From the NCBI RefSeq assembly GCF_005403045.1, contig NZ_BJCL01000004.1, positions 62,001 through 126,000 on the forward strand: 64,000 nt of DNA, written 5' to 3'. The notes beneath the pieces are model-generated. The model saw only the letters and a program-made list of their open reading frames with translations. It was not told where the DNA came from and searched no databases. The DNA is from Pseudaquabacterium pictum (GTDB taxonomy: Bacteria; Pseudomonadota; Gammaproteobacteria; Burkholderiales; Burkholderiaceae_C). Positions 53,833 through 61,957 of the stretch are shown in pieces (the stretch's first letter is position 1; each line of letters starts with the position of its first letter). A program made the translations under genes and the position numbers.

Positions 53833-54411
53833 TCAGCGCAGGCTTGTTTCCAGGGCGGCGTCCCACTCCGGCGGTGGTGAGGTCCGCTTGTTGTGCTTGG
53901 GCGTCCAATGGTTGATGCCCCAACTGTAGAGCCCGAGCGCGAAGGATGTCGGCGCACGGTCAGGCTCGTGGCTTTCCCACCCTTTCAGGCCGGACCAGAC
54001 GAGCATTCGCAAGGCCCGTGCAATTCGCTCGGGCTTGTCCAGGAGTTGGCGATGCAGCTCATACGCCGCGCCATAGGCATGCCTGTTCGTGTAAACCCAA
54101 CCCTCCGAGTCATGGGCAAAGCCATTGATGTCCATCCAGTGCAGAAAGATGGTTTTGCAGCAAATCGACACCTCAGAGTCAGTCCAGAGGGTCGCTGCTT
54201 GAGCAGCGGTAATGCTGGGCGGGCCACCATTCGTCTTCGATGCGGGGAAGTCGACCGGAAGCAGCCAGTCGAGCAATTCCGGCCGTTCAAGAAACTCCTG
54301 CGGCGGTGTCTCGAGCAACTGTCGGTAGGTCATCCCGCAGGCCAACGTCGCCCGCCCGCCCCAGAAGTCCCGGATAACCTTCAGATTGCAATCTTCGATG
54401 GCAAAGTTCAT
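53833..54411 (-). CDS. Hypothetical protein of atypical composition
   Basis: A protein of 192 residues: MNFAIEDCNLKVIRDFWGGR at the start, then LLETPPQEFLERPELLDWLL, IFLHWMDINGFAHDSEGWVY and ALRMLVWSGLKGWESHEPDR. The amino-acid mix (Trp, Phe, Asn, Lys, Glu) and lower GC differ from the Ala/Arg/Leu-rich genes around it. This suggests a recent arrival. It has no signal peptide or membrane segment. I recognise no family. It stands alone in a gene-poor patch with an insertion-sequence fragment, as expected for cargo of a decayed mobile element. Confidence 0.75.
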   Translation of the reverse strand: MNFAIEDCNLKVIRDFWGGRATLACGMTYRQLLETPPQEFLERPELLDWLLPVDFPASKTNGGPPSITAAQAATLWTDSEVSICCKTIFLHWMDINGFAHDSEGWVYTNRHAYGAAYELHRQLLDKPERIARALRMLVWSGLKGWESHEPDRAPTSFALGLYSWGINHWTPKHNKRTSPPPEWDAALETSLR

Positions 54412-55331
54412 TGCGTGAGTCTTAGGTCAAGGTCAAGTCAGCATAGCCGCCGAAGCGGCCCGCCGCTCAGGCATCCCGTGTTGAACGAACTCGCCGCGCA
54501 TTCCCCCGCCTGGTGCCGCCTGCCGCCCGGGGCGGCATCAAGGCAAAGCCGACGGCTCAGGCGGTGGGTCAAGCGACGCTGAAAAGGTCTGCTCGGGACA
54601 AAGAACCTGGACGCTTTCGGGGCAAATGTGCAGGTTCGGCTCAATTTCAGCCTGCCTTACCTTTCACGACTTGAAGCGCTGCCTCGGCAATATCGCATGC
54701 TCTCCGGCTACCGCCCCCGAGCCTACAGGCCTCAGTGTGCGCAATGAAGCCGGCCGCGTGCTTCTGCACCAGGCGGTACAGCGTGGTCTGCTTAGGGCGG
54801 TGGCGTTCGTAGTGCGGCGGGGCGCCGTCCGGCGCCCTCTGAGGCGTTCGGCCGACGGCTTGCACGCGAGGCTCCTGAGGTGGTGAGCTCGGAAGGTCTC
54901 AAGCTGCGCACGACGTCGCAATCGCCCTGTCGGGCGCCAATCTACTAGTGCCAACTTGCGGATGCCTACCTTCGGGTGGTTACCGCAATGCCGCCGCCGG
55001 CGTTAGTACCGACCAGGCGAGATACTCTGAAGCGGCTGGCCGTGTACGACCGGAACTGGCCCGGTCTGTGAGGTCACGAACGGCCGCTTCGGAGACGTTG
55101 AACCCGAAAAAGTGGGTCCGAGCGTCGGAGCTGCTTCGGAGAAGCTTGACGGGCAGGAATGGGTCGAATGCACGCATCGACCAGCGCAGTTGGCCTTCAA
55201 GAAAGCTGTCGCCTGCAAGCTGCAGTCAACGTCTGGGCCACCGCCGCGCACAAGCCAGGCTCAGACCACCAGCACCGTGCTGCACCTGCCAGGCAAGGCG
55301 CCTGCTGGCAGGTCAACTGCCCAGGGCCGGC
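54412..55331. other. Gene-poor, lower-GC region with mobile-element remnant
   Basis: About 920 nt with no intact gene that I can support. The fragment of an IS91-type transposase (annotated separately) lies near its centre. Short readings on the right (for example near 54980-55177 on the - strand) have plausible composition but no recognisable motif. The GC content and codon use differ from both flanks. It ends just beyond the 3' end of znuA. Confidence 0.6.
54647..54865 (-). pseudogene. N-terminal fragment of an IS91-family transposase
   Basis: Residues about 17-46 of this reading (HYERHRPKQTTLYRLVQKHA then AGFIAHTEA) match the start of IS91-type transposases with an N-terminal zinc-binding domain, where the pattern YERRRPE-x-T-x-LYR-x-V-x-x-H is characteristic. 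After HTEA the similarity stops; the zinc-binding cysteines and the nuclease domain are missing. It is a truncated, inactive relic, showing that an insertion sequence once landed here. Confidence 0.6.
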
Positions 55332-56222
55332 TCAGCGGCCGGCCGTCAACGCCGCCAGCAGCGTGTCGGCGTTGTGCGCCATCAGCTTCAGGTAGGTGTC
55401 GGCGCGGCTGCCGGGCGGCGACAGCGCGTCGCTGTACAGCGTGCCGCCCACGGTGGCGCCGGCCTCGCGGGCGATGCGCTCGACCAGCCGCGGATCGCTG
55501 ATGTTCTCGACGAACAGCGCACGCACCTTCTGCGCCTTCAGCTGGCGGATCAGCCGCGCCACGTCGGCGGCCGAGGCCTCGCCCGCGGTGGTCCAGCCCT
55601 GGGCGGCGCGCATGTCCAGGCCCCAGGCATCGGCCATGTAGCCGAAGGCATCGTGCGAGGTGACCAGCTTGCGCTCGCCCGGCGGGATGGCGGCCAGCCG
55701 GCCGCGCACGCTGGCGTCCAGCGTGGCCAGGCGGGTGGTGTAGTCGGCGGCGCGGGCATTGATGGCGCCGGCCTGGGCCGGCCGTGCCGCCACCAGCGCG
55801 GCGCGGATGTTCTCCACATAGCGCTGCGCCGCCTCCAGGCTCTGCCAGGCATGTGGATCGGTGGTCTTGCCGATGCGCCGCACGTTGATGCCCTGGCTGG
55901 CCACCACCACCGGCGCCTTGCTGCCGGAGGCCCGCACCAGCCGGTCGATCCAGCCCTCGAAGCCCAGGCCGTTGACGACGATCAGGTCGGCCTTGGCCAG
56001 CCGCTGCGCATCGGCCGGCGCCGGGGTGAAGGCATGGGCGTCGGCATCCGGGCCCACCAGGGCATGCACCGACACGGCGTCGCCGCCCACCTGCGCCACC
56101 ATGTCGGCCAGCAGGCTGAAGCTGGCCACCACCTTCAGCGGCTCGGCAGCCCTGGCAACCGTGGCGAAGGCGGGCAGGGCGCAGGCGATCAGGGCCTGGC
56201 GGCGGGTCAGCAACGGGGTCAT
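55332..56222 (-). CDS. znuA: Zinc ABC transporter substrate-binding protein
   Basis: A protein of 296 residues with a signal peptide (QALIACALPAFATVARAAEP). Cluster 9 metal-binding features are VVASFSLLADMVAQVGGDAV, GPDADAHAFTPAPADAQRL (first His), TTDPHAWQSLEAAQRYV (second His), KLVTSHDAFGYMADAWGL (third His) and LYSDALSPPG (Asp). It captures zinc or manganese in the periplasm; zur nearby favours zinc. It is the last gene of a four-gene operon, overlapping znuB by 4 nt. The His-rich loop of many ZnuA proteins is absent. Confidence 0.92.
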   Translation of the reverse strand: MTPLLTRRQALIACALPAFATVARAAEPLKVVASFSLLADMVAQVGGDAVSVHALVGPDADAHAFTPAPADAQRLAKADLIVVNGLGFEGWIDRLVRASGSKAPVVVASQGINVRRIGKTTDPHAWQSLEAAQRYVENIRAALVAARPAQAGAINARAADYTTRLATLDASVRGRLAAIPPGERKLVTSHDAFGYMADAWGLDMRAAQGWTTAGEASAADVARLIRQLKAQKVRALFVENISDPRLVERIAREAGATVGGTLYSDALSPPGSRADTYLKLMAHNADTLLAALTAGR

Positions 56223-57106
56223 GCGGCGCGGTGGCGGTGGGCGGTGAAGAAGCGGGTGCGCAGGCTGTCACGCGTGCCGATGCACAGCGAGACCAGGTAC
56301 ACCGCGCCGGCCAGCAGCACGATGGCCGGGCCCGAGGGCAGGCCGAAGTGGTAAGACAGCAGCAGCCCGCCGTAGCCGCAGGCCGCGGCAATGCCGCAGG
56401 CGATGGCCGACAGCCGGGCCACGCTGTGCGCCCAGCAGCGCGCGGCGATGGCCGGCAGCATCAGCAGGCCCACGGCCATCAGCGTGCCCAGGGCCTGGAA
56501 GCCCGCCACCAGGTTGGCCACCAGCAGCACCAGGAACAGCTGGTGGTGCAGACCGCCATGGCCGCCCACCGCGCGCAGGAAGCCGGGGTCGAAGCACTCC
56601 ACCAGCAGCGGCCGCCACACCAGGGCCAGCACCAGCAGGCTGGCGCTGGACACGCCGGCCACCAGCAGCAGCGCCGCGTCGTCCACCGCCAGGATGCTGC
56701 CGAACAGCACCCGCATCAGGTCGACGCTGTTGCCGCGCAGCGAGATCAGCATCACCCCGGCGGCCAGCGCGATCAGGTAGAAGCCGGCCAGGCTGGCGTC
56801 TTCACGCTGGGCGGTGAAGCGGGCCACGCCGCCGGCCAGCGCGGCCACCGCCAGCGCGGCGATGAAGGCGCCCAGGCTCATCGCCGGCAGGCTCAGACCC
56901 ACCAGCAGGAAGGCCACCGCCGCGCCAGGCAGCAGGGCATGGGCCATCGCATCGCCGGCCAGGCTCATGCGGCGCAGCACCAGCAGCGTGCCCACCGGGC
57001 CGCAGCTCAGGCCCAGGGCCAGGCAGGCCACCAGGGCCCGGCGCATGAAGCCGAACTCGATGAAGGGCTGGACCAGCGCCCCATGGACAGCCGCGCCCAG
57101 CATCAT
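56219..57106 (-). CDS. znuB: Zinc ABC transporter permease
   Basis: A protein of 295 residues with seven to nine transmembrane helices. Family segments are PFIEFGFMRRALVACLALGL, LLVLRRMSLAGDAMAHALLP, GAAVAFLLVGLSLPAMSLGA and ALGTLMAVGLLMLPAIAARC. The SLAGDAMAHALLPG block is typical of ZnuB/MntB permeases. It pairs with ZnuC and receives metal from ZnuA. The ATG at 57106 shares ATGA with the stop of znuC; a second ATG follows at once. Confidence 0.93.
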   Translation of the reverse strand: MMLGAAVHGALVQPFIEFGFMRRALVACLALGLSCGPVGTLLVLRRMSLAGDAMAHALLPGAAVAFLLVGLSLPAMSLGAFIAALAVAALAGGVARFTAQREDASLAGFYLIALAAGVMLISLRGNSVDLMRVLFGSILAVDDAALLLVAGVSSASLLVLALVWRPLLVECFDPGFLRAVGGHGGLHHQLFLVLLVANLVAGFQALGTLMAVGLLMLPAIAARCWAHSVARLSAIACGIAAACGYGGLLLSYHFGLPSGPAIVLLAGAVYLVSLCIGTRDSLRTRFFTAHRHRAA

Positions 57107-57870
57107 GCGGCGATCCGCGGGCCGGGGAGGGCGGCTGCGCTGCCGGGCGCCTCGCACCAGGGCGCCTGCGCCTCCCAGTGCTCGGCCTGCAGGCGGGCGC
57201 GCTGCAGGTGCTGCGGCTGCAGCACCTCGGTGGTGGCGCCCCAGGCGATGGGTTCGCGGGCCAGCAGCAGGGTGTGCGGGAAATGCGCCCGCACCTGGGC
57301 CAGGTCGTGCAGCACCGCCACCACGGTGCGGCCCTCGGCATGCCAGCGGTGCAGCAGGGTCAGCAGATCGGCGGTGGTGCGCTCGTCGATGGCGTTGAAT
57401 GGTTCGTCCAGCAGGAGTACCGGCGCGTCCTGCAGCAGCAAGCGGGCGAACAGCACCCGCTGGAACTGCCCGGCCGACAGCTCGCCGATGGCCCGCCGCT
57501 CCACGCCGGCCAGGCCCACGGCGGCCAGGGCCTCCAGTGCCTGGGTGCGGTGCGCGGCGCCGCCGGCACGCCAGGCACCCAGCCGGCCCCAGTGGCCCAG
57601 CATCACCACATCCAGCACGCTCACCGGAAAACTGCGGTCGATGTCGGCCTGCTGAGGCAGGTAGGCGATGCGGCCGGCCAGGCCGGCGGGCAGGCCGATG
57701 CGGCCGGTGCTGGGCGCGATGCGGCCCATCAGCCCGCCCAGCAGCGTGCTCTTGCCGGCGCCGTTGGGGCCGACGATGGCCGTCAGGCTGCCCGGCGCGA
57801 ACTGGCCGCTGAGGTGGTGCACCGCAGGGCGGTCGCGGTAGCAGAGGGTGACGTTGTCCAGCGTGATCAT
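57103..57870 (-). CDS. znuC: Zinc ABC transporter ATP-binding protein
   Basis: A protein of 255 residues. Walker A is GPNGAGKSTLLGGLMG, the Q-loop AYLPQQADIDRSFPVSVLDV, the signature LSAGQFQRVLFARLLL (LSAGQ in place of LSGGQ), Walker B PVLLLDEPFNAID and the switch His in VVAVLHDLAQV. The sequence fits the ZnuC/MntA-type metal importer group. It overlaps the His-rich gene upstream and znuB downstream by 4 nt each, so all four genes are translationally coupled. Confidence 0.93.
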   Translation of the reverse strand: MITLDNVTLCYRDRPAVHHLSGQFAPGSLTAIVGPNGAGKSTLLGGLMGRIAPSTGRIGLPAGLAGRIAYLPQQADIDRSFPVSVLDVVMLGHWGRLGAWRAGGAAHRTQALEALAAVGLAGVERRAIGELSAGQFQRVLFARLLLQDAPVLLLDEPFNAIDERTTADLLTLLHRWHAEGRTVVAVLHDLAQVRAHFPHTLLLAREPIAWGATTEVLQPQHLQRARLQAEHWEAQAPWCEAPGSAAALPGPRIAA

Positions 57871-58100
57871 GCGGGTTCGCCCAGGGCCCAGGCCACGGCC
57901 AGCCACAGCAGGGCCAGCAGGCCGGCCACGCCGAGCAGGCGGGTGCCGACGCCGGCCATCAGCAGGCTGGGCAGCATGGCGCGCAGCGGGGCAGCCGCGG
58001 GCGCAGGAGGGTGGTGGTGGTCGCCTTGGCCGGGCCCATGGGCATGCGCATGGGTGTGCACATGGGCCGCGGGCGTGGCCGAAGCCGCTGGACGTGACAC
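57867..58100 (-). CDS. Small histidine-rich membrane protein, first gene of the znu operon
   Basis: A protein of about 77 residues starting at GTG 58100. The N-terminal half has a metal-binding-like run (AAHVHTHAHAHGPGQGDHHH) and a Pro/Ala linker. The C-terminal half is a single transmembrane helix (LLGVAGLLALLWLAVAWALG). It overlaps znuC by 4 nt (ATGA). A zinc-chelating role at the membrane, perhaps passing or buffering zinc, is inferred from composition and operon position. The start is not certain because no ATG is available; a GTG is the best candidate. Confidence 0.7.
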   Translation of the reverse strand: MSRPAASATPAAHVHTHAHAHGPGQGDHHHPPAPAAAPLRAMLPSLLMAGVGTRLLGVAGLLALLWLAVAWALGEPA

Positions 58101-58169
58101 GCGGGGCCTGTCTTGATGAAATCGCTTTCTCAATATCGTACCATGCAGGGCTGTTGCACACTGCTGCCC
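58101..58169. promoter_or_regulatory. Divergent zinc-regulon promoter with candidate Zur box
   Basis: The 69-nt space between the znu operon and zur is AT-richer than its flanks. It holds a nearly symmetrical element, TTGATGAAA-TCGC-TTTCTCAA (58113-58133; one extra T in the left arm), centred on GAAATCGCTTTC. Fur-family regulators bind such inverted repeats, so Zur probably represses both directions here. A TTG/ATG reading of zur would start inside this element. Confidence 0.5.
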
Positions 58170-58592
58170 ATGGAACGATCGACCCGCCAGCGCAGCGCCA
58201 TCCGCGCCGCCATCGACGCTGCACAGCGCCCGCTGTCGCCGCAGGAAGTGCTGGCCGCCTCGCAGGCGGCCGTGGCCGGCCTGGGCCTGGCCACCGTCTA
58301 CCGCAACCTGAAGCTGCTGGTCGAGGCCGGCGAGATCCAGCAGGTGACGCTGCCCGGCGACAGCGCCCGCTACGAGCCGGCGCGCCAGGCCCACCACCAC
58401 CACTTCCAGTGCACCCGCTGCCAGCGGGTGTTCGACGTGCACCACTGCCCGGGCGACATGGCGCACATGGCACCGGCCGGCTTCCTGGTCGAGGCGCATG
58501 AGCTCACGCTCTACGGCTGCTGCCAGGACTGTGCGCCGCCGGTGCGCGGCAAGCCGGTGCGCGTGCCCATTCGATCAGGAGGCCCCGCATGA
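58170..58592 (+). CDS. zur: Fur-family zinc uptake regulator
   Basis: A protein of 140 residues from ATG 58170 (MERSTRQRSAIRAAIDAAQR), a start typical of Fur-family proteins; in-frame starts at 58143 and 58116 would place coding sequence over the operator. The winged helix contains LGLATVYRNLKLLVEAGEIQ. The dimer and metal region has AHHHHFQCTRCQRVFDVHHC (HHHHFxC, CxxC) and YGCCQDCAPP (second CxxC). Divergence from znuCBA and linkage with a DUF2796 gene point to Zur, not Fur or PerR. It overlaps the next gene by 4 nt. Confidence 0.88.
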   Translation: MERSTRQRSAIRAAIDAAQRPLSPQEVLAASQAAVAGLGLATVYRNLKLLVEAGEIQQVTLPGDSARYEPARQAHHHHFQCTRCQRVFDVHHCPGDMAHMAPAGFLVEAHELTLYGCCQDCAPPVRGKPVRVPIRSGGPA

Positions 58593-59161
58593 CCCCCCGC
58601 CGCATCCGCCGCCACGCTGCCCTGGCGCTGGCCCTGTCCGCCCTGCTGGTGGGCGCCGCCCAGGCCGCCGGCGCCCACCAGCATGGCGTGGCCGCGCTGC
58701 AGGTGGTGGTCGACGGCAACAGCCTGACCGTCAGCCTCGACAGCCCGCTGGACAACCTGCTGGGCTTCGAGCGCGGCCCGCGCACCGAGGCCGAGCGCAA
58801 GGCGGTGCAGGCCATGGCCCAGCGGCTGCGCAACGCCGGCACGCTGCTGGTGCCGGCCGCCGCGGCCCAGTGCCAGCTGCAGGGCGTGGATCTGGCGTCC
58901 GACGTCATCGCCCCGGCCCTGCTGGCGGCCACGGCCGCAGCCACCACCGCCGCGGCACCGGCCGCCGCCGGCAGCGGTCATGCCGACCTGGAGGCGGGCT
59001 TCCGCTTCCAGTGTGCGCAGCCGCAGGCGCTGAAGGCGCTGGACGTGGCCGGGCTGTTCCAGGCCTTTCCGCGGCTGAAGCAGCTGGATGCCGCGCTGGC
59101 CGCACCCGGCGTGCAGCGCGGCGCCAAGCTGCGGCCGAAGCAGGCCACGCTGGCCTGGTGA
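58589..59161 (+). CDS. DUF2796 (ZrgA-like) zinc-related periplasmic protein
   Basis: A protein of 190 residues with a signal peptide ending near AQAAGA. It shows the DUF2796 start HQHGVAALQVVVDGNSLTVS, then LDSPLDNLLGFERGPRTEAE, a Cys-containing segment AAAQCQLQGVDLASD and a C-terminal domain with FRFQCAQPQALKALDVAGLF. Members of this family are zinc-regulated, and some take part in zinc acquisition. The His-rich middle section common in the family is reduced here to a short Ala-rich linker with few His. It overlaps zur by 4 nt. Confidence 0.87.
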   Translation: MTPRRIRRHAALALALSALLVGAAQAAGAHQHGVAALQVVVDGNSLTVSLDSPLDNLLGFERGPRTEAERKAVQAMAQRLRNAGTLLVPAAAAQCQLQGVDLASDVIAPALLAATAAATTAAAPAAAGSGHADLEAGFRFQCAQPQALKALDVAGLFQAFPRLKQLDAALAAPGVQRGAKLRPKQATLAW

Positions 59162-59168
59162 GGTCGCG

Positions 59169-60035
59169 ATGCATCCGCTGATCAGCACCCAGGCCCTGGC
59201 CGACCGCCTGGCCGCGGCGCCCGGTGGCCGGCCGCTGCGGCTGTTCGACGTCACCACCCACCTGCGCCCGGCCACGCCCGGGCCCTGGGCGGTGGAAAGC
59301 GGCCGGGCCGACTACCTGGCCGCCCACATCCCCGGCGCCGCCCACATCGATCTGCAGGCCGCGCTGTCGGACACCGCCTCGCCGCTGCGTTTCACCCAGC
59401 CAGGGCCGGCGCGGCTGGCCGCTGCCTTTGCCGCGGCCGGGCTGGGCGACGGCGACGACTGCGTGCTCTACAGCAGCACCAACGCCATGTGGGCCACGCG
59501 GGTGTGGTGGCTGCTGCAGTCCATCGGCGTGGCGGCGCAGGTGCTCGATGGCGGCCTGCCGCTGTGGCGTGCCGAAGGCCGGCCCGTCGTCACCGATGCC
59601 AGCACCTACCCGCCGGCGGCACCGTGGACACCGCGCCCGCAGCCGGCACGCTGGGCCGACAAGCAGGACCTGCTGCTGGCCATCGGCAACCAGCGGGTGT
59701 GCACGCTCAATGCGCTGTCCGAGGCACTGCATGCCGGCACCGCGCCCATCCACTACGGCCGGCCGGGCCACATCCTGGGCAGCGTGAACCTGCCCTACAG
59801 CGCGCTGCTGGATGGCCACGGCCGCTTCCTGCCGGCCGAGCAGCTGCGCACGGCGCTGGACGGTGTCGGCGCGCTGGGCGCCGCACGGGTGCTGTGTTAT
59901 TGCGGCGGCGGCATCGCGGCCACGGTGGATGCGATGGCGCTGACGCTGGCGGGCCACGCCAACGTGGCGGTGTACGACGGCTCACTGCAGGAGTGGGCGG
60001 CCGATCCGGCGCTGCCGATGGACACGGTGCCGTGA
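59169..60035 (+). CDS. Two-domain rhodanese-type sulfurtransferase
   Basis: A protein of 288 residues with two rhodanese domains. The first (LFDVTTHLRPATPGPWAVES, YLAAHIPGAAHIDLQAAL, VLYSSTNAMWATRVWWLLQS) has Ser where the active Cys would be, as is normal for the inactive domain. The second has the catalytic loop VLCYCGGGIAATVDAMAL with the Cys of CGGGIAA. Such enzymes transfer sulphur from thiosulphate or a mercaptan to an acceptor. The first domain is longer than usual at its start. It follows the DUF2796 gene by 7 nt, but no functional link is evident. Confidence 0.9.
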   Translation: MHPLISTQALADRLAAAPGGRPLRLFDVTTHLRPATPGPWAVESGRADYLAAHIPGAAHIDLQAALSDTASPLRFTQPGPARLAAAFAAAGLGDGDDCVLYSSTNAMWATRVWWLLQSIGVAAQVLDGGLPLWRAEGRPVVTDASTYPPAAPWTPRPQPARWADKQDLLLAIGNQRVCTLNALSEALHAGTAPIHYGRPGHILGSVNLPYSALLDGHGRFLPAEQLRTALDGVGALGAARVLCYCGGGIAATVDAMALTLAGHANVAVYDGSLQEWAADPALPMDTVP

Positions 60036-60057
60036 TGCGGGCAGAGCCCGACTGCCG

Positions 60058-61950
60058 ATGATCCTGCGCCCGCGACTCCAACCGTATGCCATCGCCAGCC
60101 TCGCCTGCCTGACCCTGATCGGGTCGGCCGCCTACGACCTGTACCGGGAACGGATGCAGGCCGTCCAGACCGCCCGTGGCCAGACTGCGGCGCTGGTGCG
60201 TCTGCTGGAAGAGACCGCACACCAGCTGTTCCGGCGCGCCGATGCCGAGCTGGACCTTCTGGCGCAGAACCCGGCCCCCGCACGCGGCGTGCTCCCGTCC
60301 GACGGCTTCCTGCACTCGGCAGGTCCGGCCGGGGTGGGCGCCGGCACCGACGCTGCATGGCGCACACGCCTGGAACAAGGCCGCGCCGGCGTGCTCCAGG
60401 TCGACCGCCTGCGGCGGGATGCCGACGGCCGCTGGCGCCTGGCGATCGGCAAACGCGTGCCGCCGGCATCCGGCGCGGACGGCGTGGCCTGGCAGGCGCA
60501 GCTCGACCTGCAGCCATTGCAGCGCCTGCTGGACACGGCCGACACCCGCAACAACGGCTTTGCCACGCTCTTCACACGCGACGGCTGGCTGCTGGCCACG
60601 GCGCCGCGCAACGACGCCCTGCCGCTGCGCAATTGGGGCGACGCGCCCATGTTCACGCAGCACCTGCCGCGCGCACCGAACGACACCGTGCAGCAGGTCG
60701 TGGTGCGCGATGGCACCGAGCGCCTCTACAGCTACCGCACCGTGCGCGACTTCCCGCTGGTCATCTCGGCCGGCATCTCCCTGACCGACGCGCTGGCAGC
60801 CTGGCGCCAGCGGGTGGCCTGGCATGGCGTGCTGCTCGGGCTGGTGTCGGTGGCCTTCTTCGCCGGCGCCTTCGGCATGTCACGCACCATCCGTCGCCGC
60901 GAAGAAGTGCAGCAGGCGCTGGTCGATGCGCGTGTCGACGCCGAGCGCAGCGAAGCCTTCTTGCGCACCCTCACCGACAACCTGCCGCTGCGCATCGCCT
61001 ACTTCGACACGTCGCTGCGCTACCGCTTCGCCAACCGCACGCAGTGCCAGGATCTCGGCCTGCCGCGCGAGCGCATCCTGGGGCACACGCACGAAGCGCT
61101 GACCGGGCACGCCGCGACGGACCCGCTGGCATCGGCCATCGCGCTGGCGCTGCAGGGCGAGGCGCAGAACCTCGAGATCGAGGAGACCGACGCACGCGGT
61201 CATCGGGCACTGGCCACCCTGCTGGTGCCCGAACGCGACGCCAGCGGCCGTGTCGCCGGGCTCTATGCCGCCAGCCTGGACATCACCGAACGCTTCGCGC
61301 AGCGCCGCCGGCTGGATGCCGCCCTGCAGGAGCGCGAGACCCTGCTGCGCGAGGTCTACCACCGGGTGAAGAACAACCTGCAGGTCATCCAGAGCCTGCT
61401 GCGCCTGCAGCGCCGCAACCTGGCCGACCGCGCGGCCCAGGAGGCGCTGGACGAGAGCGCCAGCCGCGTCCGGGCGATGGCGCTGGTGCATGAGCGGCTC
61501 TACCAGTCGGCATCGCTGGAGGCCGTGTCCCTGCGCGACTACACGCTGGAGCTGCTGCAGTACCTGGACGAGACGCTGGGTGCCAGCGCCCGCGGGGTGC
61601 GGTTGCAGGCCGATGTGGTGGTGTTCGAGGCCCGGATCGAGGCCGCCATCCCCTACGGCCTGCTGGTCAACGAACTGGTGAGCAACAGCCTGAAGCATGG
61701 CTTCGCCACCGGCGCCGGCGGCACCGTGCAGCTGACGGTGGAGCGCGCCGACCGCGGCCTGCGCCTGACGCTGCAGGACGATGGCGCCGGTCTCCCCGCA
61801 GGCTTCACGCTCGGCGCCGATGCGTCCATGGGCCTGCAGCTGGCCGCCAGCCTCGCCGCGCAGCTGGGCGGCAAGCTCACGGCGCACAATGACGGCGGCG
61901 CCGTCTTCACCACGGCCATGCCTGCGTTCGCCAAGCCCGACCACGACTGA
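60058..61950 (+). CDS. Membrane sensor histidine kinase (HisKA_2 type)
   Basis: A protein of 630 residues. TM1 (about 9-27) and TM2 (about 257-277) enclose a periplasmic CACHE-like sensor (AELDLLAQNPAPARGVLPSD, NNGFATLFTRDGWLLATAPR, YSYRTVRDFPLVISAGISL). A PAS domain (about 300-420: NLPLRIAYFDTSLRYRFANR) leads to a HisKA_2 dimerisation domain with phospho-acceptor His near residue 435 (LLREVYHRVKNNLQVIQSLL). The HATPase has LLVNELVSNSLKHGFATGAG and DDGAGLPAGF. The response regulator hybrid downstream (7-nt gap) is its likely partner. Confidence 0.93.
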   Translation: MILRPRLQPYAIASLACLTLIGSAAYDLYRERMQAVQTARGQTAALVRLLEETAHQLFRRADAELDLLAQNPAPARGVLPSDGFLHSAGPAGVGAGTDAAWRTRLEQGRAGVLQVDRLRRDADGRWRLAIGKRVPPASGADGVAWQAQLDLQPLQRLLDTADTRNNGFATLFTRDGWLLATAPRNDALPLRNWGDAPMFTQHLPRAPNDTVQQVVVRDGTERLYSYRTVRDFPLVISAGISLTDALAAWRQRVAWHGVLLGLVSVAFFAGAFGMSRTIRRREEVQQALVDARVDAERSEAFLRTLTDNLPLRIAYFDTSLRYRFANRTQCQDLGLPRERILGHTHEALTGHAATDPLASAIALALQGEAQNLEIEETDARGHRALATLLVPERDASGRVAGLYAASLDITERFAQRRRLDAALQERETLLREVYHRVKNNLQVIQSLLRLQRRNLADRAAQEALDESASRVRAMALVHERLYQSASLEAVSLRDYTLELLQYLDETLGASARGVRLQADVVVFEARIEAAIPYGLLVNELVSNSLKHGFATGAGGTVQLTVERADRGLRLTLQDDGAGLPAGFTLGADASMGLQLAASLAAQLGGKLTAHNDGGAVFTTAMPAFAKPDHD

Positions 61951-61957
61951 CCCACCT

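Noticed and set aside
54980-55177. Small - strand reading in the gene-poor patch
   Set aside because: Composition is plausible, but there is no motif, operon context or good ribosome binding site; kept only as part of the gene-poor region.
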